64,000 bases of DNA from Notospermus geniculatus. Its lineage: Eukaryota; Nemertea; Pilidiophora; Heteronemertea; Lineidae. Numbering within the stretch: position 1 is the first letter of the stretch; each line of letters opens with the position of its first letter. Location of the stretch: assembly GCA_002633025.1 (NCBI GenBank), contig NMRB01000002.1, positions 185,696 to 249,695 on the forward strand. Reading direction: 5' to 3'. The translations under genes were made by a program, and so were the position numbers. A model generated the notes under the pieces. That model was not told the DNA's origin and searched no databases. It saw only the letters and a list, made by a program, of their open reading frames with translations. This document shows, piece by piece, positions 26,601 to 36,543 of the stretch.

Positions 26601-27554
26601 ATGCTGAAGATGGAACTAGCGACAATTAGAACGATCTCCGGCAATTTCTCGGAAGCTGTTGAGCAGTATAACTTCCTGCAGACGATTTGGGACCAACGGA
26701 TAGGACATGAACATATTCTACGTTCACCACTTTGGCCAGTGGTGATGTCCGTGACGTTGTACTTCGCACTCATCACACCCTTCATGGTGGGAGACCTGTG
26801 GGGAAACAGATCCGCATGGAACTTCATTCAGAAATATAAAATCCAACCCGAAAAGGACGTTACTTGGCCGATGGTGAGAAAGGCAGTGATACAGACTTTG
26901 TGGAACAATATATTGTATGTTCTTCCAGCAGGTATAGCGCAGTATATCTGGACACCTGATACGCCATTGCCAGCTAGGGCACCGCCCTTGTTCGAATTTC
27001 TATGGCAAATGACAGCAATGACGGTAATCTTCGACTTCCAGTATTTCGTCTGGCACTACGCGCATCATCGATACCGATGGCTTTACAAGTCTTTCCACGC
27101 CATCCATCACGAGTACCACAGTCCGTTCAGCTGGGTGACACAGTACCTCCACCCGTGGGAGCTCATCACGATAGGGTTCTTCACCACAGTCAACCCCTGG
27201 CTCTTCCACTGCCACTGCATGACAGCATGGGCCTGGATGTTGTGGAACGTAATCATCAGCATTGAGGCACATGTCGGCTATGACTTCCCGATCTCGCCAC
27301 GCTTCTGGCTTCCTAACTGGGGAGGCGCCATCAAGCACGACATGCACCACATGAAACCGCTGACGAATTTCCAACCCTACCTGACGCACTGGGACAAATT
27401 CTTTGGAACGCACTGCCCTGGTACCATCGCCGGCGGTAAAAAACAAAAGGAATTATTGGAATACGAACGAAAGCGCCGTGAAAAACGCTTAGAAAAAGGA
27501 CTTTTCACCATTGACGGGATCATTGAAGAGGTGAAGACGCTACAAATGAACTAA
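26601..27554 (+). CDS. Cholesterol 25-hydroxylase-like sterol hydroxylase (fatty acid hydroxylase superfamily)
   Basis: The 317-residue protein belongs to the di-iron membrane hydroxylases that oxidise sterols or fatty acyl chains in the endoplasmic reticulum. Three histidine clusters that bind the iron pair are visible: HYAHH at 152-156, HAIHH at 166-170 and HDMHH at 246-250, with additional histidines at 184 and 224. Hydrophobic segments lie at about 45-65, 95-117, 133-150 and 188-222. The single uninterrupted frame matches the intronless state of vertebrate CH25H, whose human form is about 272 residues; the extra length is at the N terminus and in a charged C-terminal tail ending in a Lys/Arg/Glu helix. 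The start was chosen because a TATA box lies 80 bases upstream; a second Met follows three residues later. CH25H-like is the best call, but a methylsterol-oxidase relative cannot be excluded. Confidence 0.85.
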   Translation: MLKMELATIRTISGNFSEAVEQYNFLQTIWDQRIGHEHILRSPLWPVVMSVTLYFALITPFMVGDLWGNRSAWNFIQKYKIQPEKDVTWPMVRKAVIQTLWNNILYVLPAGIAQYIWTPDTPLPARAPPLFEFLWQMTAMTVIFDFQYFVWHYAHHRYRWLYKSFHAIHHEYHSPFSWVTQYLHPWELITIGFFTTVNPWLFHCHCMTAWAWMLWNVIISIEAHVGYDFPISPRFWLPNWGGAIKHDMHHMKPLTNFQPYLTHWDKFFGTHCPGTIAGGKKQKELLEYERKRREKRLEKGLFTIDGIIEEVKTLQMN

Positions 27555-29728
27555 GTAAGACTGGCCGCGATATGGACTAAGGTCGAAAACTATCGGAAAA
27601 GTTGTGAAGTAGCTTTGACTGGGATAAGTTCGTTTTATTTCACTTTATTTATTCCTGACAGTTATACAGTAATTTCCCGCTCTTTCTTGATGTGGGTACG
27701 AAGTCATACTTCGGCACGTGCCCTGGTTTCGATAAACGATAATTTCGTCAATATGAAAGTCAAAGGGGAGTACTACGATATTATAGATCGACGTTATCAA
27801 TGGAGTTAATAAATAAACAGTGTCCCGTATAGGGCGTAGTGTACTCAGAAAAATGTGTCGGTGCAAATGTACTGGAAGAAACACTGACTAAATTCATTGT
27901 TTAGATAATTTTCCACTAAATTTGTTAAGTCTGGTCACGGGCGTTATGACTGATGGGTTTCCTCAAATGAGGTGTGTTCCTGATCCTAATGATGTCGTAA
28001 CGAAACGAACCGAATTCGGTCCAGCCTCTCCAGAGACCTACCGAAGGGTCCCGAACGTTGCTAGGCCTCTCCAGAGGCCTACCGAAGGGCCCGAACCTTG
28101 CTGATTCTGCACGGTACGGACGTTGGTCCAAGAGGTGAAGAGGCCCAATTATGTTTTTATTTGCTTAATACTATGCTATCGCAAATATATAGCTTTTATG
28201 TACACATGTTGTAATCGACGATGGCTAATCTTGACATCAGTTCATATAGCCAATAAAGAATATTGTCAGAAAGTATTAAATAATTGTTTGACTGATTTTT
28301 GTTCGTCGGCATCGATAAAGCCTTGACCAATGAGTGGTCCTGCAAATCATGCGACATAATACATGTACTTCAGTTCGTAGGGAATTATCATTCCATGATG
28401 CCTGTACGAAACCACGTCGTCCAAATGTCAAGTGATGTGCACTCATCCATAAGAAGAGAGGACACGGACTCTCGAACTGACTTCACGCGGGCCGTTTTTC
28501 ATTCATAATATTTGTACTCCATTAAGTGTCAGTGTCCTAAGACAAATTACCAATCAGGTAACGGTATCGAATAATAGCGCCATGCCCTACCACATGCCGG
28601 AATGCGACCACTTGTACTGACCCGGAGTTCTTCAGTACGGTATTCCCGTTCGCTCGGACCAGCGCGGCCTCCGATCTCGGCCGGACTACGCTGAATAATA
28701 AGGGTGTAGGTTCCAAAAAGTCCTTATAGCTGCATTTGACAGGCATTTCAGGGAACCCAGGAGTAATGTTGCAGCAGAGCCGGCCTATGGATCGAGACCA
28801 GCAAAACTTTGACCACATTATATCACCGTCACTATAACGATAAAAATCGTGGGCATGCGGAGGTGACGTTTCTTTTTTTGCAACCATACGACCCACACGT
28901 GGCAAGTAGTAAAGATATAAGTATAAACGAAAAGATAACCAGGAAATCTTTGCCCTATCTTTGCCTTTTACCTAATTCAGTGCACTTTCACAATCATATC
29001 AGAGGGCGACTCCCTGACTTTGGGTTCCACCGGTACGCCTGCCCTATCGCGGAATTTGAGGACATCTGCACGGAATGTAAACTTATGAAAAGAACGACAA
29101 GAAGTACGCATGCTCTGAGGCGCTCAAGCGCAATCAGAGCAGTCGATACTTTATAGCAGGCATGCACTCTGACATAACCATGCGTCCCACATTTTGATTT
29201 CTGTCCATCGAGAGTGCATTTGCACTAATCGTGTCGGACTTAAATTCTGGAGGCCAAGGATAGAATATCGTCAGTGCCATCACAGACTGCAACTTGCTTT
29301 TCTTCCTCAGGTTTGAAATGCCAACGCCTATTTGTAGAACCGTTGGAATAAGTAACGTTGTATGTTATGAAGAATCAAGTGGTAAAAAATCTGGGAGACA
29401 GGGTATTATTGGCAAAGTCATCGATTAGCCTACCCCAGAGGAGAAGTCTCAATCCCAATGCCAATGGCATAATCAAATCTGATACCCTCGCTGCGATAGC
29501 CGCAGCAAATAATCTTCCACCCAATCACGCGTAGGAGTATCAATTTATCGAGCTGCGGGTCCTTTCGCTGTGCAAACGCAACGTCGATGCAGCTATTAGG
29601 GACTGGTAGCAACACAGATTGGCGTCACAAGGCTGCAGCGTCATTGCCAACGAAAGACGCGTTTCGGATCGGAGCAGGATTCGAAAACCGTGACAAACCG
29701 TGGCAAATTTGCGTTGAAAGGGCGAAAA
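27555..29728. other. Intergenic region between CH25H-like and ODF3 genes
   Basis: The first 250 bases are the probable 3' untranslated region of the CH25H-like gene, with overlapping AATAAA signals near 27808-27814. A two-copy 41-bp tandem repeat (gcctctccagagrcctaccg) lies at 28024-28104. Nothing else here looks coding; the 122-codon minus-strand frame at 28537-28905 has no recognisable domain. Confidence 0.65.
28024..28104. repeat. Two-copy tandem repeat, unit 41 bp
   Basis: The words gcctctccagag, cctaccgaaggg and ccgaac recur in the same order in the two adjacent halves, with a few substitutions. Confidence 0.7.
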
Positions 29729-30892
29729 ATGGACGGACTTGAGTCCAATAAAAAGATCATAGCAGCGCGGGAAAGAGGTCCCGGGCCTGGTCGCTATGCA
29801 TTGCCGACAACAGTTGGTTTCACGAAGCATGACTGTACCAAGCACATGAAACCAGTCCATTCCTTCGGAAGAAGAAATATCTGTAAGTCATGATTAACAT
29901 GATTTAAGCAGGTTGGCATGTGACAAGCAATGGGTTATTCCATATGAACTTCGAAACGTTCGTGTAGCCTGCGCCGTATAGCATTGTCATTGTACCATAC
30001 AACTTTCGGTTTCATAAGCATAGATCAACCACACTTATCGGCACAAGTGTCAAAAACACTAGGCCTAGGCTAGGCCTACTCTTGAAGAAATCCTTCTGTG
30101 AAAACACTTCAAGGAAAGGGTTAGCATTTAAGCATGAAAAGCCAAAGGTTGAGAGTTTGTCAATAATGATCGTATTATATTTCAGTGGTGGAGAATGACT
30201 GCAGCCCTGGTCCCGTCTATTTCATAGACCCAAGAATTACACGTCATGGAAAAGATGGTACTCCAAGCTATTCTGTAATGAGTAGACAAAAGGATCCAAG
30301 TAAGTTACATAGAAGGCCTATGTCTGTTACTTGATGTACACGTAGATAGGCCTACAAACAAAGTACCCGCGGCACATATAAAAATCAAGAGTTCGTCTTC
30401 AAATACACAAGTTTGTTTTCAGATTCATTCATGACCCCTTCACCTGGATCCTACTGCCCAGAAAGGGTTCATCCTCAGCGGGAACGTCATGCCCCGGTTT
30501 ACTCGATGGCGACCCGCACCAAGAGCAGACGGAGGGATCAGATCCCAGCACCAAGCATTTACACCCTCCCACCATTGATCGGAAAGCAGCAGCCCCACAT
30601 GAGATCACACCCGAGTTATTCCATGACCGCACGATCGGAAAGAGGCAACTTCTCCGAGGACCTCGCGAAAACCCCAGGACCAGGACGATACAATGCCACC
30701 GAGCCAAACATCGTCAAGTTCAGGTCTCCCGTATATTCCATGCTGGGGCGGAGCTCCTTGCCAGATGACGGTACCCGAAAGCCAGGACCTGGTGCTCACC
30801 GTCCAGAGCGAGTCACCATCAACAAGCGTCAGGCACCGAAGTTCTCTCTCGGTATTCGTCATTCCGAATTTGTTACCCCAATCGTGACCTGA
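29729..30892 (+). CDS. ODF3/CIMAP1-type sperm tail and ciliary microtubule-associated protein
   Basis: Three coding exons, 29729-29882, 30186-30299 and 30423-30892, give 245 residues with consistent phases; human ODF3 has 254. The protein carries the Pro-Gly-Pro repeats (SHIPPO/STPGR repeats) of this family: RGPGPGRY, CSPGPVYF, PSPGSYCP, TPGPGRYN and KPGPGAHRPE. Its ends follow the family pattern, with TVGFTKHDCTKHMKP near the N terminus and FSLGIRHSEFVTPIV at the C terminus. Members bind axonemal or outer-dense-fibre microtubules in sperm flagella and cilia. The ATG at 29729 was chosen because the reading frame before it contains no earlier ATG after a stop; the first exon begins just upstream. 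No signal peptide is present. The call is firm at family level; which paralogue (CIMAP1A-D) it represents cannot be told from one window. Confidence 0.9.
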
Positions 30893-31683
30893 ACGACTAC
30901 ACTAAGTTTTGTCAAGAAAGAATTGTGAATATATTCACAATTTAAGATCTGTACAACTCGAACTTCTTGCTATTCCTATGTTCATCAGAAGCAACAGAAT
31001 GGTGCTATTTGAAATATATATATATGCACTCTTTTAGATTTTTTGATTTAGTCATCGTTTGCGTTTTTTCTTACTTCCCTTTGCCACCCGTCGTGACTCT
31101 ACACTACAGGGCAAGAGTATCCTTGGGAGGGGCACGTGCCCCCCTTAAGTCAACGTCATTTCTGCAACAGAGCGATGTCATACAAAGTTCAAAACAGATT
31201 TCCGATCAGGGTGGCGCCAGCATAGTATGAACTCTGTTCGGACATTGAATTTTCGATTTTGGCGCCACCCTCAACGAAGGTGGTGCCAGAACAGGGTGGC
31301 GCCAGCTCGAGGATTTAGACTTCGTAGTCAGATTTTCCTAGATTTTTAATATCATGTAGTCAAAGACCTATACAGGTGTAAAAAATTCAGTTCCAATTTG
31401 TTCCAGGTTACGCCTTCACTGGGGTACATGTATCTGGCCAGTTCCATGATAATGGTAAGGATTGTTTTTATATTAAGCTAATCAAAATTCTTCCAAACGA
31501 TCAGGACTGGCATCCCAGAGGATATAGCATTGGAAGCATCCAGGGAGGAATGCACGTATTGTCATAACCCAGTTGACGAGCTTCATCACAGGGTAAGTAT
31601 TCTGGACGCCTGGAATGCATTTCATGATGACTTATGACGAAGATGTACGGACATTATGTGAGTAATAAAACGATGGACTTAAA
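30893..31683. other. Intergenic region with a dispersed GGCGCC repeat
   Basis: No gene is seen. Between about 31200 and 31315 the word gggtggcgccag occurs in direct and inverted orientation, forming a fold-back. A closely similar stretch (agtggcgccagcttggtat.. ttcggac) lies at 43718-43760, so this is a dispersed element family. Confidence 0.6.
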
Positions 31684-34600
31684 ATGAAGGTAAGCGTGAT
31701 TTTCTCTCTCGATTTTGTTCGCAAATTTCCTTTGAAGAAATTCGGTCAAGCAAGTCACTGTTTTATCGTGGATCTATAGGTGAGCGTTGCACACATTTCA
31801 GACATTGCTTGGACCGGCTGTTCTTCTAGCCCTGATTAACCAGGCCATCCCACAGACCAAGCCAATTTCACTGAAGACGAAGTTGGGCACGCTCGTGGGT
31901 ACAAGAGAAACGAAGGACTATAGAGTAGGTGAGAACAAACTTCACTATGGCAATACGCTGAAAACAGTACCGATATGATAACTCTTATGTGTACTTTGTG
32001 GACATCTGATCAACGTTGCTAACTACGAAAGAGACGCTCTTCTCAATGTTCTATTTGTGACGCTGTTTCTTGCTCGGCATGCCAGCTCGTCCACACTTTG
32101 AGAAGCTCTTTCAAATCTCTGACTCTAGCGCTCACTCCCACAACATCCTTGGAAACTTCGCTCTAAAATGACGTCCTATATTCACTTCTGACTTTCAGGC
32201 CAAGGAATAGTCTCTGTTGACATATTTTTGGGTGTACCATACGCCAAACCACCAGTAGGAAACCTAAGATTTAAGGTAAGACCTACTTTGTCTCTTCAAC
32301 GTCAGCAGGGACATACCGAAATGGTCAAGGAAATCAAATGCTTCAATGACTTGAAGACCAGATCATTGCATTCTGTTTCGAAAGTAGCCAATGGTAATGT
32401 TTATGTCTCCTCTGCATTTAGGATCCTCAACCTGAAGACAGATGGCAGGGGATACGCGAGGCCAATATCACGTCACCCATCTGTCCCCAGTCACCGGACT
32501 TCCCTTGCAATGTCGTCGCCCTCCCTTCCGACATCACAATGGACGAAGACTGTTTGTATCTGAACATCTATTCACCCGTAACGGTAAGGTCATATTTCAA
32601 TATTCCAAGGACGACGCAGTTGGTATTTTCGGTCTATACCCGTATCTGATAGGAACGAAAAGGAAAAAAGTAATGTCAATTTCATCTACCCAGAAGTAGT
32701 AGCCGACACCATCAAATAATATACACCATCTTACAGTCCATTTGTAATGCTGAAGTTGAAAAGTGGACAACTAAATACATAAAGTCAAGTGTACTTGATG
32801 ATGCTATGTAAGTGAAATGCAGGCAAGCTGGTAGCAAGGAAGGTATATCGACTGGATTACATTTTTCTCACTGATAATAATGTCCTCTTACATCAACGTC
32901 ATTTTCTATAACCAGCAGACGACGAATTTCACCAGTCTGAATCCAGTCATCGTATATATCCACGACGGAGACTTCGTTTGTGGATCGGGCGTCTACTTCG
33001 ATGGTAGGATTCTGTCACGATTTGGTTTGGTTGTTGTGACGATCAACTTCAGGCTCGGTGCTCTAGGTAAGAAGAAATACTAAGGAAAGTGTGGTAATCT
33101 GATCCTGTGCTTCCCTGTACAATGCATGACGGAATGCACATGGTCTGCACTGAAGGCACTGGACTGGTTAGTGCTTCAGTGAAAAAAACAAACCATAATC
33201 TGTGGTTGAGATTCTTAATGGCAAGATTAGAACGCAGGGCCGTGTGTAGCATGGCCCTGAAACTGGGTGTGAGTCATTTTTGCGACGAGCTGAGCCCCAT
33301 GTTACCCGTGGTGGGTCACCGCGACTGGACCCGCAGTTTTTTTCATGTTGCCTCATTCAGTATATATGTACGTGCATCGGACGCTTTTACAGGTTTTCTT
33401 CGCCAAGATCGCTCGCAAATGAAGGGTAACTATGGATTAAAGGATCAAATCATGGCACTGAAGTGGATACGTCAAAATATCGCTTCGTTTCGTGGGGATC
33501 CTGAACAGGTTACCGTATTTGGGACTGGATCTGGTGGCGTAAGCGTCGGCCTGTTGATGATGTCTAAGAAGGCTGAAGGTTCGTATACATGTTTCTATTC
33601 ACGGAATACAATATCGAGTTCATCGTTACAAGAGTAACGATGTTACAAACGTGGCCAAGCACTGCGATTGGTCCATTTATGGAAACAAACATTCAAATTG
33701 GTTCATCGACAGTTGAGGGAACAGGGTAATGCGACTCCTGGTTTGAAAGTCGTTCATCGGCAGCCATATTTTCCAATCTCAAAATGCATTCTGTTTCAAG
33801 GTATCTTCAACAAAGCAATAATCAGTAGTGGGCCTATCACTACACCGACATCCGTCCTGGCCAATGATTCAAAGGCAGCAACACTGTTTGAAGAAGTTGC
33901 CGAACGGCTGAACTGTGAGGGTAACAAAATGACAGATGTGGTACAGTGCGTGAAGGGTGCAGACCAAGCGTCTTTCAATAGGACATTCGGTGTAAGACAT
34001 CTAAACTGGTTTGCGCATTAGTTTTTCAGTCATTTTTGAAACGCATCTGATTGGAAAACACGCTATGCTGGTATATCCTAGGTCAGTATCCAATGGAGAA
34101 TAAAGATGAGGAGGGTGGAATACGGTTCATTTTACTCTGGGTATTCAGTTCTGCGTCAAAATTAAAATGTTTCAGTCTTCATCACGGTACGTGGTTAGCA
34201 GATGGATAGGCCTATCGATGACCAGGGAATGATTCCATTGCAGCTTATTTTCAAACCAACGATTGATGGTGATTCGATTGATCAACCGATTGAAAAACTC
34301 CTGGAAGATGGTTTCGCCAACCCGGTGCCGACCCTGCTAGGTTTTGTTGAAGACGAAGCCATGAGATTCATAGCTTTGCAAGAAATGAGAAAAAGTGAGT
34401 GACGAGAGAGCGAGTGAAATAGTCTTAGACATCAATTTGATGGCTACATCGGTGACGATATATGATTCGAGTGATTTCTCCGTTGTTTTCCAGATTATCC
34501 ACAAACCCCTGACGAAGGCAGACATGGCTCGATGAATGATAAAATGACGTCTCTAAACATCTCGTCCAGTTTAGAGGAACTTGTACACTATGAATATGGT

Positions 34601-35858
34601 TATAATGACAAGGGGAAACAGACTGCTGTGGCAAGCAGGGATGCTTTGTCAAAGGTAGGCCTACCTGATCCCGTGCATTTCCGACTGTGTCACGAAGAAA
34701 CGACTGCGTCACGAAGAAACATTACATCTGCACTGAAAACTCCTTTTCACAACAACAACAACAACAACAACAAAAATACCCACGGCAAATACCAAGGGGA
34801 CAGTCTTGCTGTTCAGCAACCTGTAACAAGGTGTTCATTTTACAGCCGCACTTCCCGTAAGAAAGGAATGTCCGAATTGATCTCATGCTACATTATTGTA
34901 CTGTACGTACATGTACACATGTACATCACTGCGCTTTTAAAACGATTTCGAATTGAAAAAATGTCTTATGGATTTGACATCAATATTTCTATCGCATCTC
35001 CAGCTAATGACGGACAGACTCTACTCCGCACCAACGATCAAGATGGCTGATATTCTAACCAATCAGAACGTCCCGGTCTACTTGTACGAATTCCTGCACC
35101 ACAAGCCAATGAAAACACCGTCGTTGGAAAACATCAGTTGGATTGGAAGTTATAGTTACCACGGAGAAGACCTTCCCTACTTATTTGGGGTGCCGTACAC
35201 CGGCGAACCTCAGGAATATGACTGGCACCAGGGTGCTTACAATAGTGAGGAGAAGTTTTTCAGCGGATCTGTGATGGCCCTATGGTCGAATTTCGTAAAG
35301 AGAGGGTAAGCAAAAACATTCAGGGTGATCACTGTTGGCAGAGAAATTGTACTGTAAGTATATATAGACACAATGCTTTGAATGGTTGGTACTTGGACTG
35401 TTTCGACCATTCGATGATGGCATAAAGGCCAACCCACATCGTCACCACATCATTTACTGATCAATTTTTGCTATTTCAGTGACCCGTCAGACGTACCTGG
35501 CGTTCCCCGTCCAGTGAGATGGGGTCAGTTCCGGGCAAACACCACAGCATACCTCCGGATTTCCCAAAATGACATCACCATGGCATCCAATTTGCGCAGC
35601 CGGCAGATGACATTTTGGAACACGATTTTCCCCAAGCTTCAGGCGATTCAAACTGCCAACAAAGGCAATAGAACAGGCGAAAAGCTGGTCATTCCGAAAC
35701 AAGGTTGTCCTGAATCTTTCTACACAGAAATGATTGGTTTAGCTATTGCAGCTATCTTTCTCTTCCTTCTCTTCCTAATTTTGGTCGTGTGTCTTTCGTG
35801 TAGACCTCGTCACCAGGTCAAGGATGTGTCAATGATTGAATGTACAGAACAGAGTTGA
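31684..35858 (+). CDS. Neuroligin/cholinesterase-like membrane protein with lost nucleophile (CLAM-type)
   Basis: Eleven coding exons: 31684-31689, 31802-31928, 32199-32275, 32422-32583, 32916-33066, 33393-33578, 33801-33991, 34202-34394, 34494-34654, 35004-35305, 35480-35858. They give 644 residues with consistent phases. A 6-nt first exon (ATGAAG) followed by [13 protein letters not shown] makes a signal peptide. The alpha/beta-hydrolase carboxylesterase fold is clear from [38 protein letters not shown] and [18 protein letters not shown]. The nucleophile elbow reads GTGSG (218-222) in place of GESAG, so residue 220 is Gly, not Ser. Glu352 and His471 of the triad remain. A single membrane segment (about 604-626) and an 18-residue cytoplasmic tail end the protein. 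By family knowledge this pattern fits non-catalytic adhesion proteins such as neuroligins, glutactin or neurotactin. The partner is unknown. A shifted use of Ser221 cannot be ruled out. Confidence 0.85.
34750..34774 (+). repeat. (CAA)n microsatellite
   Basis: Eight consecutive CAA triplets lie in intron 9 of the esterase-like gene. Confidence 0.9.
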
Positions 35859-35904
35859 CACTTCATAGGATCTAGGTTATGTAACCAGAATCTGAGTCAC
35901 CACT

Positions 35905-36040
35905 TAGGACGGGTTCGTAGTAACTCAAGACAGCCGCCTTGGGGAAATGTCAAAAGCCCCAACAACATCGAGACTACTGTTGTAAGACTGGTGCGCTTAT
36001 CCTGGAACGTATCATAAGCGTTTGGTATTTTCGTATATTT
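35905..36040 (-). pseudogene. Relic fragment of the peptide GPCR gene
   Basis: On the plus strand the run from about 35908 (ggacgggttcgtagtaact, gacagccgc, atcgagact, gtaagact, gcgcttatcctgg) matches in order and spacing the stretch at about 40508-40615 inside the GPCR coding sequence, with substitutions and small indels. It corresponds to the sixth transmembrane segment and the loop before it. No open frame survives and no other part of the receptor is recognisable. It is best explained as a decayed partial duplicate left between the esterase-like and P450 genes. Confidence 0.65.
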
Positions 36041-36543
36041 GAGGTCTTGTAAAGCATTTGATTGAACGCCTCCGACTTCTAGATTAATGTGGATTAGCCG
36101 CGGATACGGCGCAGAACTTTATTTGGACTGAGAGGATTGGCAGTATGAGACTACCCAGAGCGTCTGTGATGAATTGCATGGGATAAACCGAAGCATAGTT
36201 TTAAAATAATTGCTTGCACAGGTGGTGGAAAATGGCACGGTTGACGTACGCCACCACATGAGTTGCAACCTTGTTTCAAGTAGAAAGTACATTTGGTCAA
36301 ATTTGCCAAATCAAACATGTGATCAGGTGTCCTTATGATGCATGTATGTATAAAGTGCATGATCTGACGTGTGACTTGAGCTCGTTTTTTGTTGTCTAAG
36401 ATCGTTATCACAGGCAGGAAAGTGTGAATGTAAGTGCATCTTTTAAGAAGGTGACGGAATACCTCTTAGGGACGAGGTTGTTGACCATCGCCTGCTTTAA
36501 GTCCCGCCTGGCAGTCATATTGGAGTTGACACAAGGAAGGAGG
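36041..36543. other. Intergenic spacer before the P450 gene
   Basis: This 0.5-kb spacer carries no recognised gene. It should contain the P450 promoter, but I see no TATA box at a good distance from the first coding exon. Confidence 0.5.

Noticed and set aside
27000-27446. Minus-strand frame of 148 codons inside the CH25H-like gene
   Set aside because: It is the opposite strand of a strongly conserved coding sequence, with no similarity of its own.
28537-28905. Minus-strand frame of 122 codons downstream of the CH25H-like gene
   Set aside because: No domain, signal or exon chain was recognised.
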